Assembly: GCA_944326465.1 (NCBI GenBank)
Contig: CALVEB010000001.1
Coordinates: forward strand, 100,451 to 164,450
Direction: 5' to 3'
Source: Candidatus Gastranaerophilales bacterium
GTDB taxonomy: Bacteria > Cyanobacteriota > Vampirovibrionia > Gastranaerophilales > Gastranaerophilaceae
Length of the DNA stretch: 64,000 bases
Made by a program: the position numbers and the translations under genes. This document shows, in pieces, positions 47,910 to 57,100 of this stretch. How positions within the stretch are numbered: the first letter of the stretch is position 1; the number at the start of each line of letters is the position of its first letter. The notes below the pieces were generated by a model. The model searched no databases. It saw only the letters and a program-made list of their open reading frames with translations, and was not told where the DNA came from.

Positions 47910-48059
47910 ATTCGCTCCTTTATTAGATTAAACTAACTTTAGAATACATTATATATTTCTTTTGTCAAGTTTACAAAAGTTAAAAAACAAATGATACAGT
48001 TGACAAAATACTACAGACGTAATATAATTAATAAAAATTTGTTTTCTAAGGAAGGTATT

Positions 48060-48521
48060 ATGAAAAAATTAGTAGTAAGTTTTTTATTAATGGCATTTAT
48101 GGGAACTCAGACAGTATTTGCGATTGAGCCTGCCGATACAAACGAAGTTCAGGCTCCTAAATGGGAAGATTACGTACCTGAAAAATACCAGAATCCGAGG
48201 GATTTTTCACGCGGCAAATCAATAGGAGAACTCGTAACCGGTATTGCGTTAACTGAATTAATAATAACATCACCTATCGGTGTTCCGATGATTGTGCATT
48301 CCACGACGAAATTAAAAAATAAAGGTTACTACGATAAAAAGTTAAAGTTTGATCAGGGGCTTGAGGAGGCAGCCCAAATATCGGATCCGCAGGAACGTCA
48401 GGCAGCCTACAATAAATTGCTCAAAGATTGTAAAATGACAGAAGAAATGCGTGCAAAACAGATGAAAAAACAGGCAAAAAAAGAAAAGAGGGAGGCGAAA
48501 AAACAAGAAAACAATAAATAA
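48060..48521 (+). CDS. Secreted lysine-rich protein of unknown function (153 aa)
   Basis: The ATG at 48060 is chosen because AAGGAAGG lies 5-6 bases upstream and it gives a signal peptide (KLVVSFLLMAFMGTQTVFA). The mature part contains YVPEKYQNPRDFSRGKSIGE, a hydrophobic segment (VTGIALTELIITSPIGVPMIV) that may be a second membrane helix, and a very basic tail (KQAKKEKREAKKQENNK). The family is not recognised. Confidence 0.65.
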   Translation: MKKLVVSFLLMAFMGTQTVFAIEPADTNEVQAPKWEDYVPEKYQNPRDFSRGKSIGELVTGIALTELIITSPIGVPMIVHSTTKLKNKGYYDKKLKFDQGLEEAAQISDPQERQAAYNKLLKDCKMTEEMRAKQMKKQAKKEKREAKKQENNK

Positions 48522-48621
48522 ATTGTAAACATTTATGCTTGAACTAGCAAAAAATTTCAAAAAAATGTTTTAATACAAAAACATTTTCAAACAGGTACTT
48601 TTAAAATGAAAGGAGGCAATT

Positions 48622-48879
48622 ATGCCAAACATAAGCAAAGTTTCAATTTACATTCCGTCACAGCAGGAAGTTGACAGAGCAGCAAGACTTGCTATGGAAA
48701 ACATAGATAAGCAACTTAAAAAATTGCCTCCTGTCAAAAAGCCTGCGAGTGCTGCCGATAATTTTCCGGGGATTTATAATGATGCACAGGCATTCAAACC
48801 GCTTAGCATAAAAAAGACATTACCACTGAACAAGATTACAGTTGATACTGCCATCAGAACATACCGTTCTGCTGGGTAA
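48622..48879 (+). CDS. Small hypothetical protein (85 aa)
   Basis: A short cytosolic-looking protein with no known domain. It begins PNISKVSIYIPSQQEVDRAA, has a Pro/Lys-rich middle (KKLPPVKKPASAAD) and ends TVDTAIRTYRSAG. AAAGGAGG lies 7 bases before the ATG, which supports expression. It is followed by the guanidine riboswitch of the next gene. Confidence 0.6.
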   Translation: MPNISKVSIYIPSQQEVDRAARLAMENIDKQLKKLPPVKKPASAADNFPGIYNDAQAFKPLSIKKTLPLNKITVDTAIRTYRSAG

Positions 48880-48926
48880 AATATTGAAAATTTTATTTTT
48901 CATAATATAATTTAATAGTTAGATTT

Positions 48927-49016
48927 TCTAGGGTTCCGCGGCATTATGCCGGCTGGTCCGAGAGAAAATCCACGGATATAATCCGTGTTCACGGAAGGAT
49001 AAAAGCCTGGGAGATA
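48927..49016 (+). ncRNA. Guanidine-I riboswitch (ykkC class)
   Basis: The leader contains the conserved ykkC elements in order: CTAGGGTTCCG at about 48929, GGCTGGTCCGAGAGA at 48951-48965, ACGGAAGGATAAAAGCCTGGGAGA at 48991-49014 (split here by its helix; key parts ACGG and AAAGCC), with a stem CACGGAT / ATCCGTG between. Guanidinium binding is known to turn such RNAs on. The expression platform is the terminator immediately 3', and the gene controlled is an SMR exporter. Confidence 0.93.
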
Positions 49017-49036
49017 TTCAATATATCTCAGGCTTT
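49003..49036 (+). terminator. Regulated terminator of the guanidine riboswitch
   Basis: AGCCTGGGAGATAT pairs with ATATATCTCAGGCT and is followed by TTTTTA. The 5' arm includes the AAAGCC-GGGAGA part of the aptamer, so ligand binding and terminator formation are mutually exclusive. Confidence 0.88.
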
Positions 49037-49058
49037 TTTAGTTAAAAAAGGAGAAAAT

Positions 49059-49376
49059 ATGCACTGGATGTTTTTGTTTATCGCAGGAATTTTTGAAATA
49101 AGCTGGGCAATAGGATTGAAATATTCACATGGATTTACGCAGCCGCTAATCTCTGTTGTAACAGTAATATGTATGATAGCAAGTTTTTATTTTCTTGCAC
49201 TCGCGCTCAAGAGTTTACCGCTCGGAACGGCCTATGCAATCTGGACAGGCATCGGCACTTTAGGCACAGTAATACTCGGGATAATTCTTTTTAAAGAACC
49301 GGCAACTGCAATGCGTTTAGCCTGCATTGCATTAATTATCACAGGAATAACAGGATTAAAGTTAGTAACGCATTAA
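49059..49376 (+). CDS. gdx: SMR-family guanidinium exporter (Gdx/SugE type)
   Basis: A 105-residue four-helix small multidrug resistance protein. It has the essential Glu in IFEISWAIGLKYSHGFT near residue 13 and the GTAYAIWTGIGTLGTV motif near 57, both typical of Gdx/SugE proteins that exchange guanidinium for two protons. The guanidine-I riboswitch directly upstream strongly supports this over a quaternary ammonium EmrE-type pump. AAAGGAG precedes the ATG. It may work as a homodimer. Confidence 0.94.
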   Translation: MHWMFLFIAGIFEISWAIGLKYSHGFTQPLISVVTVICMIASFYFLALALKSLPLGTAYAIWTGIGTLGTVILGIILFKEPATAMRLACIALIITGITGLKLVTH

Positions 49377-49437
49377 GTTTTTTTCAAAAAACTTAACAAT
49401 TTAGCAAAAAAATTAGCCGATAATTTTTTATATTTAT

Positions 49438-50904
49438 ATGATTAAACCGGTAACTATAGCAGAAAATATTGTTAATTCAGGAAAAGCATTGATAAAATCC
49501 GCAGGCGAAACTGCCGAAAATATTTCGGAAGAAAGTGCGACTCTGCCGCATGCCGGCGGAGAATTGTTGCAGGCATATTATAAAATCAATACTAAAAAAT
49601 TGTTTGAAAATTTTACGGATTTTGTAACCTCATTCAAGGCAAAACTCACGGAGTACAAAGATGATATACCGGCTGAACTTTATAGCAGGCTGGAAAAACA
49701 TACTGATTTAAAAGATTTTTCTCTGCAAAAAATAATTTCAGATTACTATTCCGGCTTGAACGAGTGCAAAACTCTTAATGAGGTACGGGAACTTTATCCT
49801 GAAATAAAAATTCCGGCTCTCAATATGCATGATGAAATAGCCGAATTTATAAAAGGTACTGTTTCCAAGGATTTTTGTAATCAGGTGGCGAAACTTAAAA
49901 CCAAAGAAGAAAAACAACATCTAATAAATGAATATTTTGAAAAAAACATTTCAAAACAAGTAGAAAAATGGGAAATTTATCCGGAATTTAAAGCAATTCA
50001 GGATAATATAGTGCAAGAAATAGTTGAAGGTAAATTCACGGGTAAATTAGATCACGCTCCAAAATATCCACTGTTTAATCACAAAATGCCGCTTAAATAC
50101 AGGCTGTTACGCACTCAGGACAGCGAAACTGCAATTATAGAGATTTTAAGAGAACACTATGTCAAAGGCAAAAATCTTACGGATATCAATATAAAAACCC
50201 ATGACGGTCTGGATTTGAATGCAAAAAGACTGCAAGCAACAATGCCAATTAGCGAAATGGAAAAACATTTCCGGACATTTATCAGATTTAATGAATTACA
50301 AGCTGAACATTTTAGAAAACTGTCAACTCTGGATGAGCATCAAATAAATTCCGCAATAATGACGCAAACCTGGAAAAGCAGCCGTTTAAGAGCAGATTTA
50401 GGTAATGAAACCGCATATAAAAAAGACTGGAGTCTTGTAAAACCTGTATGGCAAAAAACAATGTTTCCGGATCAGACATTTTACCCTACGGATAAACTAA
50501 TAGATACATATCTGCTCGGACTTTTCAAAAACGGAAAAACAGAGCTTGTAAACAATAATCCAATATCAAAATATCAAGAAACACCGTTCCTTGATAAAAC
50601 AAAAATTATGCTATTGAAACGTCTTTACAAAGGTTCAAAAGATCTTGAACTTGATAAAAATATTTTAAAAAGTGAAAAATACAAGAATTTCAAATCACAA
50701 TTCAATACAGAAGAGATGAAAAAATCAATTGAAGAGATAGAAGAGCATTACAAAAATGCGTTTTTCAAATATTTTTGGACAGACGAAAGGAAATTGCGTT
50801 TTACCAACGCGCTTCACAGAAACAAAGAACTTGCTGATAAAAATATCAAAATTTCAGAAGATATACTTGTAAAAGCAATGGATAATGTGTTTATAGAAAA
50901 CTAA
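49438..50904 (+). CDS. Large hypothetical protein (488 aa)
   Basis: I do not recognise this protein. It is hydrophilic, mostly alpha-helical, without signal peptide or membrane segments. Segments include ALIKSAGETAENISEESATL near the start, a FTGK tetrapeptide near residue 200, and a basic helical C-terminus (HYKNAFFKYFWTDERKLRF). It stands alone with no Shine-Dalgarno; a TATATT lies just upstream of the ATG, so the start could be leaderless. A lineage-specific protein is likely. Confidence 0.6.
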   Translation: MIKPVTIAENIVNSGKALIKSAGETAENISEESATLPHAGGELLQAYYKINTKKLFENFTDFVTSFKAKLTEYKDDIPAELYSRLEKHTDLKDFSLQKIISDYYSGLNECKTLNEVRELYPEIKIPALNMHDEIAEFIKGTVSKDFCNQVAKLKTKEEKQHLINEYFEKNISKQVEKWEIYPEFKAIQDNIVQEIVEGKFTGKLDHAPKYPLFNHKMPLKYRLLRTQDSETAIIEILREHYVKGKNLTDINIKTHDGLDLNAKRLQATMPISEMEKHFRTFIRFNELQAEHFRKLSTLDEHQINSAIMTQTWKSSRLRADLGNETAYKKDWSLVKPVWQKTMFPDQTFYPTDKLIDTYLLGLFKNGKTELVNNNPISKYQETPFLDKTKIMLLKRLYKGSKDLELDKNILKSEKYKNFKSQFNTEEMKKSIEEIEEHYKNAFFKYFWTDERKLRFTNALHRNKELADKNIKISEDILVKAMDNVFIEN

Positions 50905-50920
50905 AATTAATGAGATTTTT

Positions 50921-51064
50921 GTCGGATTATTAAATCCGACCTACATTAACTAAATCAAGCCACAATCTGTACACACTACGATTAATGCAACAGATAACAA
51001 GATTGTAAGTTTGGCTTTCAGCCCAACTATAAAATTGGACATTAGTTAGGATAGAAATTCCAAC
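50921..51064. repeat. Three decayed copies of a short palindromic element
   Basis: Hairpins at 50921-50940 (GTCGGATT / AATCCGAC), 51008-51028 (AGTTTGGCT / AGCCCAACT, one mismatch) and 51045-51064 (GTTAGGAT / ATTCCAAC, one mismatch), each followed by a similar C/T-A-C-A-T-T-A-like flank. They fit degenerate copies of one GT-GG...CC-AC palindrome in a gene-free stretch. Nothing else is seen between 50905 and the tRNA. Confidence 0.45.
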
Positions 51065-51166
51065 CTGTATTAGCTTATGTTTAAATGCAAACCGGACTTT
51101 AAAGTATAACTATTATAATACAACAATGTAAATAATACTAAACTCATCAAAGGACAAAAAATAAAC

Positions 51167-51253
51167 CAGAGAGGGAGGGATTCGAACCCTCGGTGGAGTT
51201 GCCCCCACACAACCTTTCCAAGATTGCACCTTAAGCCGCTCGGACACCTCTCC
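51167..51253 (-). tRNA. tRNA-Ser (GGA anticodon)
   Basis: The reverse strand folds as a class II tRNA: acceptor GGAGAGG pairing with CCTCTCT, D arm with TCCGAGCGGCTTAAGG, anticodon stem CAATC/GGTTG around loop TTGGAAA (anticodon GGA), a long variable arm TGGGGGCAACTCCA, and T arm GAGGG-TTCGAAT-CCCTC. The long variable arm and anticodon give serine. The 3' CCA is not encoded. Confidence 0.96.
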
Positions 51254-51368
51254 TTTAAATTTTGAGCTTTCAGGTTTTCCATGCCCTTCTCACTCATAAA
51301 TATATATTACAAGAATATCTCTTGAATGTAAATAGAATACAAATATATGTATCAATGTTATTCCATGT

Positions 51369-51374
51369 TATAAT
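51369..51374 (+). promoter_or_regulatory. -10 box of a probable leaderless rlmD transcript
   Basis: Consensus TATAAT, six bases (CATACT), then the ATG at 51381. No Shine-Dalgarno is present. Confidence 0.62.
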
Positions 51375-51380
51375 CATACT

Positions 51381-52730
51381 ATGCAGATAAATGATGAATT
51401 AATTGTAACTATAGAAAAACTTTCAAACCTCGGATTAGGGATTGCAAAACCCGACGGGTTTGTTATTTTTGTCGAAAATTCCTGTCCGCAGGATGTCGTA
51501 AAAATAAAAATCACAAAACTTACTAAAAATTTTGCAACCGCTAAAATTCTGGAGATAATTACTCCTTCCAACAACCGAATATCTCCTTTCTGTCCGATGC
51601 AAAAAATTTGCGGCGCCTGCCAGCTTCAATTTATTGATTACGATTATCAGCTTGAACTTAAACGAGAAATAGTTCAGGACGCAATAACTAAAATAGGGCA
51701 GCTTGATATAAAAATTCCTAAACCTGAACCAAGTCCCCAAATTAAAGCGTTCAGGCACAAAATCCAATATCCGGTCTGCCAGACAAAAGTTTCTAAGCGC
51801 CTGCTTGCAGGATATTATAAACCCCAAACTCACGAGATTGTTAATATAAAATACTGCCCTATTCAACCGGAAATCTGCGACAGAATTATTGATTATATAA
51901 GAGTAACAGCTCCGGAATACGGCATTTCCGGCTACGATGAAAAGCACCATGCCGGTGATTTACGACACATAGTTATCAGAAATTCAGCAGCAACCGGCAA
52001 AAATCTTGTTGTACTTGTTGTTAATTCCAATCAAAAATCAACTAACTACAAAAATTTAGCGCTAAGTATCTATGAGCATTTTGCAGAAGTATCAGGAGTC
52101 TGTTTAAATTACAACAACAAAAAGACAAATGTAATTATGTCAGAGAATACTGAATGCATTTGCGGTAAACCGGTTATTGAAGAAAAAATACTCGGAAAAA
52201 CTTTTTATGTCGGCGCTAATACCTTTTTTCAGGTCAACCCGAAAAGCGCTGAAAATATTTTCCGGTATGTAAAAAACTATATTGCGGATAATTTAAACAA
52301 TCCGGTTGTGCTGGACGCTTATGCCGGAATTACAGCATTCGGAATATGTGTAGCAGACATTTGCGAAAAAGTTGTCAGCGTGGAAGAAAATACAGAATCC
52401 TGTTCTCTTGCTGAGAAATCTATTGAATTAAATGATATAAATAATGTGGAAATTCATAATGAAGATGCAGCAAAATTTTTTGCTAAAGAACAGAGAAAAT
52501 TTGACGCGGTAATCCTTGATCCTCCGCGCAAAGGCTGCTCTACTGAATCACTTGATGAAGCTGTTAGACTTTGTAAGAATACGATTATTTATGTAAGCTG
52601 CAATCCTGCAACTCTTGCACGCGATTTGAAGTATTTAACAGAAAAAGGCTGCCGCGTTCAAAGCATCCAGCCTTTTGATATGTTTTGCCACAGTTTTCAT
52701 ATAGAAAATGTTGCTATTATTCAGGTTTAA
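51381..52730 (+). CDS. rlmD: 23S rRNA (uracil-C5)-methyltransferase, RlmD/RlmCD type
   Basis: A 449-residue SAM-dependent RNA methyltransferase. An N-terminal TRAM domain (ELIVTIEKLSNLGLGIAKPDG) is followed by iron-sulfur cysteines in CPMQKICGACQ near residue 72 and CPIQPEIC. The SAM-binding AYAGITAFGI lies near 315, the DPPRKGCS motif near 378 with its base-flipping region, and the nucleophile Cys in YVSCNPATLARDL near 407. The exact target uridine (U1939 and/or U747) cannot be set by eye. It converges with the RelA-like gene and overlaps it by 14 bases. Confidence 0.9.
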   Translation: MQINDELIVTIEKLSNLGLGIAKPDGFVIFVENSCPQDVVKIKITKLTKNFATAKILEIITPSNNRISPFCPMQKICGACQLQFIDYDYQLELKREIVQDAITKIGQLDIKIPKPEPSPQIKAFRHKIQYPVCQTKVSKRLLAGYYKPQTHEIVNIKYCPIQPEICDRIIDYIRVTAPEYGISGYDEKHHAGDLRHIVIRNSAATGKNLVVLVVNSNQKSTNYKNLALSIYEHFAEVSGVCLNYNNKKTNVIMSENTECICGKPVIEEKILGKTFYVGANTFFQVNPKSAENIFRYVKNYIADNLNNPVVLDAYAGITAFGICVADICEKVVSVEENTESCSLAEKSIELNDINNVEIHNEDAAKFFAKEQRKFDAVILDPPRKGCSTESLDEAVRLCKNTIIYVSCNPATLARDLKYLTEKGCRVQSIQPFDMFCHSFHIENVAIIQV

Positions 52731-53958
52731 CAGTTTTTTCGCCGAATTTTTCAAGTGTTTCTTTTAGCAATTCCTGAGCTTTAGCAATTACGCCGATGTC
52801 ATCAGATTCAAACTCACGAAGTTTGTCCATATAAAATTTTCTTAACCTTTTTATTTCATCCTGCGTAATGGTTTTATCTTCACGTTTTAGATAATCCGGA
52901 GACTTTTTGATTAATTCAGTTATAAATTCATCAGGCTTATATTTTTGTTTTGCCTCTTTGTAATAAAGAGGAATTTTTTGTCTAACACCGGACATATATC
53001 CGTCAAGCATTTTGACATGCTCCTTTCCGATTATGACCGGAAGTTTTTCTTCACCGCGTATTTTTGCGTCTGCGTTATAAGCATTTGTAAATAACGGACG
53101 AGAAATATCTTCACGTAATCGTGTTTTTATAACATCAAGATTGTTTGCAATTCTGCGTCCGGGAGATTTTTCGGGATAATTATTTTTAAGATTTATGTGC
53201 AGTTTGCCAAGAGTTCTTGTTATGTTGTAGACATATTTTGATTCTAATTCTTTAGCTTTTGAGTAATGCGGACCGTAAAGCATTATCAATTCCAGAGTCT
53301 GCCTATCTTCATTTTTACCTTTTTTGTTACTCGGGACAAATCTCATCTGATAATCAGAATAAGTGCTGCTGCGAGGTTTTGATATTTCTGCTTTTTTCAG
53401 GAAAGCCCCTAATATTTCAAGATCATCAGGGGTAATACCGTTTTGCCGAATTTCAAGATCGGGATATTTTTCAAGTTTTCCTGTTTTCTCGTTGAGAGTT
53501 CTAAATATCGCTATTTCATAACCTTCATCTTTCATAGTGTCTAAAAACTTTTTAAAAGAGGCAACATTCTGCTGGTCTGTCCAGTAAACAGTTCCGCGTA
53601 CAATGTCCTGTACATACCCCTGACGCTCGTATTTATCCATAAAAGAATCGAGAGTTTTTATAGGGTGCTTGCTGTTGTAAACTTCATCATAAACAAAACC
53701 TTCATCAGCAAGTTTTTTACAGGCACTTTTCAAACCTCTATGAAAATCTTTTGCATAATCAATAAACTTATCCACACGCGAAATATACGCCTGCTCAATA
53801 GCTTGCCCGATAATGCTTGCTTCACGCGGAAGTTTTCCAGAAAAAGAAACAGTATCTGCATTAAGAGGCTGTAGCTGCCGATATTGAACGGATTTGTTCT
53901 GATTCTTTACTTGATTTTGCCTGTAAATTTGAAAATTCGGGGTAATTGTTAAATTCAT
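52717..53958 (-). CDS. Unknown protein with a possible RelA/SpoT-type nucleotidyltransferase fold
   Basis: A 413-residue protein. A leader (MNLTITPNFQIYRQ ... TVSFSGK, F-x-G at 39-41) resembles that of the AAA+ protein. Residues ~85-260 follow the order of a RelA/SpoT synthetase: a Lys-rich helix (SKHPIKTLDSFMDKYE), VQDIVRGTVYW with a possible catalytic Asp and Arg, and later SDYQMRFVP and LELIMLYGPHYSKAKELESKYVYN, comparable to the family's DYxx-K and E-x-Q ... H-x-Y elements. This is pattern resemblance only. The C-terminal part is helical and charged. Function unproven. Confidence 0.45.
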   Translation of the reverse strand: MNLTITPNFQIYRQNQVKNQNKSVQYRQLQPLNADTVSFSGKLPREASIIGQAIEQAYISRVDKFIDYAKDFHRGLKSACKKLADEGFVYDEVYNSKHPIKTLDSFMDKYERQGYVQDIVRGTVYWTDQQNVASFKKFLDTMKDEGYEIAIFRTLNEKTGKLEKYPDLEIRQNGITPDDLEILGAFLKKAEISKPRSSTYSDYQMRFVPSNKKGKNEDRQTLELIMLYGPHYSKAKELESKYVYNITRTLGKLHINLKNNYPEKSPGRRIANNLDVIKTRLREDISRPLFTNAYNADAKIRGEEKLPVIIGKEHVKMLDGYMSGVRQKIPLYYKEAKQKYKPDEFITELIKKSPDYLKREDKTITQDEIKRLRKFYMDKLREFESDDIGVIAKAQELLKETLEKFGEKTVKPE

Positions 53959-54067
53959 GCCTTTAAATCTCCTTAGAAATTCTTTTAACTATAACACCGC
54001 TGAATAAAAAATTTTACCTTACACTGAAAAAAAAAAGAAAATCTTAACATAAATTAACACGCGATAT

Positions 54068-54096
54068 TTTTTGTAAAATTTGTGTGTTTGTATTAT
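54068..54096 (+). promoter_or_regulatory. Candidate PFOR promoter
   Basis: TATTAT at 54091-54096 with TTTTTG at 54068-54073, spaced 17 bases. The transcript would carry a leader of about 50 bases ending in an excellent ribosome site. Confidence 0.4.
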
Positions 54097-54151
54097 CATG
54101 TACTCGTATAGTTATAAATTAAGTAATAGCATATTTCAGAAGGAGGTTATT

Positions 54152-57100
54152 ATGCCAGCTAAAACTATAACAGTAGACGGTAACTACGCTGCCGCGCATA
54201 TTGCCTATGCGTTGAGCGAAGTTTCCGCGATTTATCCGATCACTCCTTCCTCAACAATGGGTGAATGGATAGATGAATGGGCCTCTCAACACAAGAAAAA
54301 CATCTGGGGCAAAGAAGTAAGAGTAGCAGAAATGCAATCAGAAGCAGGGGCAGCAGGTGCTGTACACGGTTCTCTCGCTGCAGGTGCTTTAACTTCAACC
54401 TATACAGCATCACAAGGCTTGTTGTTGATGATCCCTGTAATGCACAAAGTTGCCGGTGAAATGTTGCCGCACGTAATCCACGTTTCAGCAAGAGCACTGG
54501 CTGCACAATCATTAGCAATTTTCGGCGACCATACTGACGTTATGGGCTGCCGCAACACAGGTTATGCAATGCTTGCTGCTAACTCTGTTCAGGAAGAAAT
54601 GGATATGGCTTTAGTTGCTCACCTTGCAACTTACAAAGCTAAAGTTCCGTTCTTACAGTTCTTCGACGGTTTCAGAACTTCTCACGAAGTACACAAAATC
54701 GAAGAAATTTCTTACGAAGATATTGCAAAACTTGTTGAACCAAAATACATTGAAGAATTCAGACAAAGAGCAATGAGACCGGAAGCTCCTATTTGTAAAG
54801 TCGGCGCACAAAATACCGATGTTTACTTCCAGGGACGTGAAACAGTTAACAAATATTATGATGCTGTTCCGGATATTGTTCAGGAATATATGGACAAAGT
54901 TGCACAAGTTACAGGCAGACAGTATCATCCGTTTGATTATGTCGGTGCGCCTGATGCAACTGATGTTATCGTTGCAATAGGATCTTCTTGCGAAACTATT
55001 GAAGAAACTATTGAATACTTAAACGCTAAACGCGGTACGAAATACGGTTTAGTTAAAGTCAGATTGTACAGACCGTTTGATGTTAAACGTTTCAATGAAG
55101 CATTGCCTTCAACAGTTAAACGTGTAACTGTTCTCGACAGAACTAAAGAACCTGGATCTATCGGTGAACCTTTATACATGGATGTAGTTGCTGCATTAGA
55201 AAATAAAGACATCAGAGTAATCGGCGGCCGTTACGGTTTAGCATCTAAAGAATTTACACCGTCAATGGTATTAGCTGTTTACAAACATGCTGAAAACAAC
55301 GGTTTCCACGGTTTCACCGTAGGTATCGAAGACGATGTTACACACAAATCACTTAAAGTTGACGAACACATCGTTACAGAACCGGAAGGAACTACAAACT
55401 GTATGTTCTGGGGCTTAGGCTCAGACGGTACTGTTGGTGCTAACAAAAACTCAATCAAAATTATCGGTCAATATACAAACAAAGATGCTCAGGCATACTT
55501 TGCTTATGACTCTAAAAAATCATTCGGTGTTACCGTTTCTCACCTGAGATTTGGCGACAAACCTATCAAATCTACTTACCTGATTACAGCACCTGACTTT
55601 GTATCATGTTCAGCACATGCTTACATCGGCAGATATGACCTGTTAAAAGGTATCAAAGAAGGCGGTACATTCTTACTGAACAGCCCTTATTCAAAAGAAG
55701 AAGCATTTGCTCATTTAACAAGAGATATGCAAAAAACTATCATTGATAAGAAAATCAAATTCTACAACGTAGATGCTGAAAAACTTATCGAACAACAACC
55801 GGGCTTACGCGGTAAAGGTGCTAACACCGTTATGATGGTTGCATACTTCAAAGTATCAGGCATCATTCCGTTTGAACAAGCTCTTGAAGGTATGAGAGAA
55901 ATGACTAAGAAAACCTTCAAGAAAAAAGGCGATGATGTTGTAAATATGAACTTAGCATTAATTGACGCAGCAGTTGACGCTTGCCAGGAAGTACCTGTTC
56001 CGGCATCTTTAGACGGCGTAGGTTGTGTTGATGATGTTAAATTAATCGCTGACGATGCATCTGACTTTGCTAAGAAAATCATTGAACCGTCAATGAGACA
56101 AAAGGGTGACGATATCCCTGTTTCAGCAATGTCAGTAGACGGCGTTATTCCGACCGGCACAGCTTGCCTTGAAAAACGCGGTATCGCACCAAGAGTTCCG
56201 AAATGGAATCCTGAATTTTGTATTCAATGCGGTATCTGTGCATCAGCTTGTCCGCACGCTGCAATCAGAACTAAATTGATTGAATCTAAAGATTTGAAAG
56301 ATGCTCCAGATTCATTCAAAACAGTTCCTGCAAAACCTGCACTTGCTGACGAACAATTCAAAGTACAGGTATACTGCAAAGATTGTACAGGCTGCGGTGT
56401 TTGTATCGATCAATGTCCGATGGCTAAAAACCCTGAAAAAGCAGCTCTTAGCTGGTCATCTATTGAACAGGAAGAAGCAGCAGGCGAAATGGCTAACGAA
56501 GAATTCTTCGATGCATTGCCTGATAACGTAATGGGTAAAAACACAACCAACACAATCAAAGGCGCTATGTTGAGAAAACCATTATTTGAATTCTCAGGCG
56601 CTTGTGCAGGTTGCGGCGAAACACCTTATGTTAAACTTGCATCTCAATTGTTCGGTGAAAACATGATCATCGCAAACGCAACAGGTTGTTCATCAATCTA
56701 CTCAGGTACTTTCCCGACAATTCCTTATACAACTAATAAGGAAGGTCACGGACCTGCTTGGGCTAACTCATTATTCGAAGACAACGCTGAATTTGGTTTC
56801 GGTATGAGATTGGCAGTAGATCAAAACAGATCAACTTTGAAAACTTTCGTTGAAAAAGTTGTAGCTAACGAAAAAACACCTGCTGACTTGAAAGAAGCAT
56901 TAGAAACAGCAATCTCTTACTTTGATAATTCAAAAACAGAAGAAGCAAAACAGGCACAGGAAAATGCTAAAAAAGTTCTTGCAAAATACGCAGATGTAGA
57001 TTGTCCTGATTTAGCGAAAGTAAGAGAACTGCAAGACTACTTCACGGATAAGTCAGTATGGATTATCGGCGGCGACGGCTGGGCAAACGATATCGGATAC

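Noticed and set aside
51070..51297. Minus-strand 75-residue frame
   Set aside because: It reads through the tRNA-Ser gene; the tRNA structure explains the sequence.
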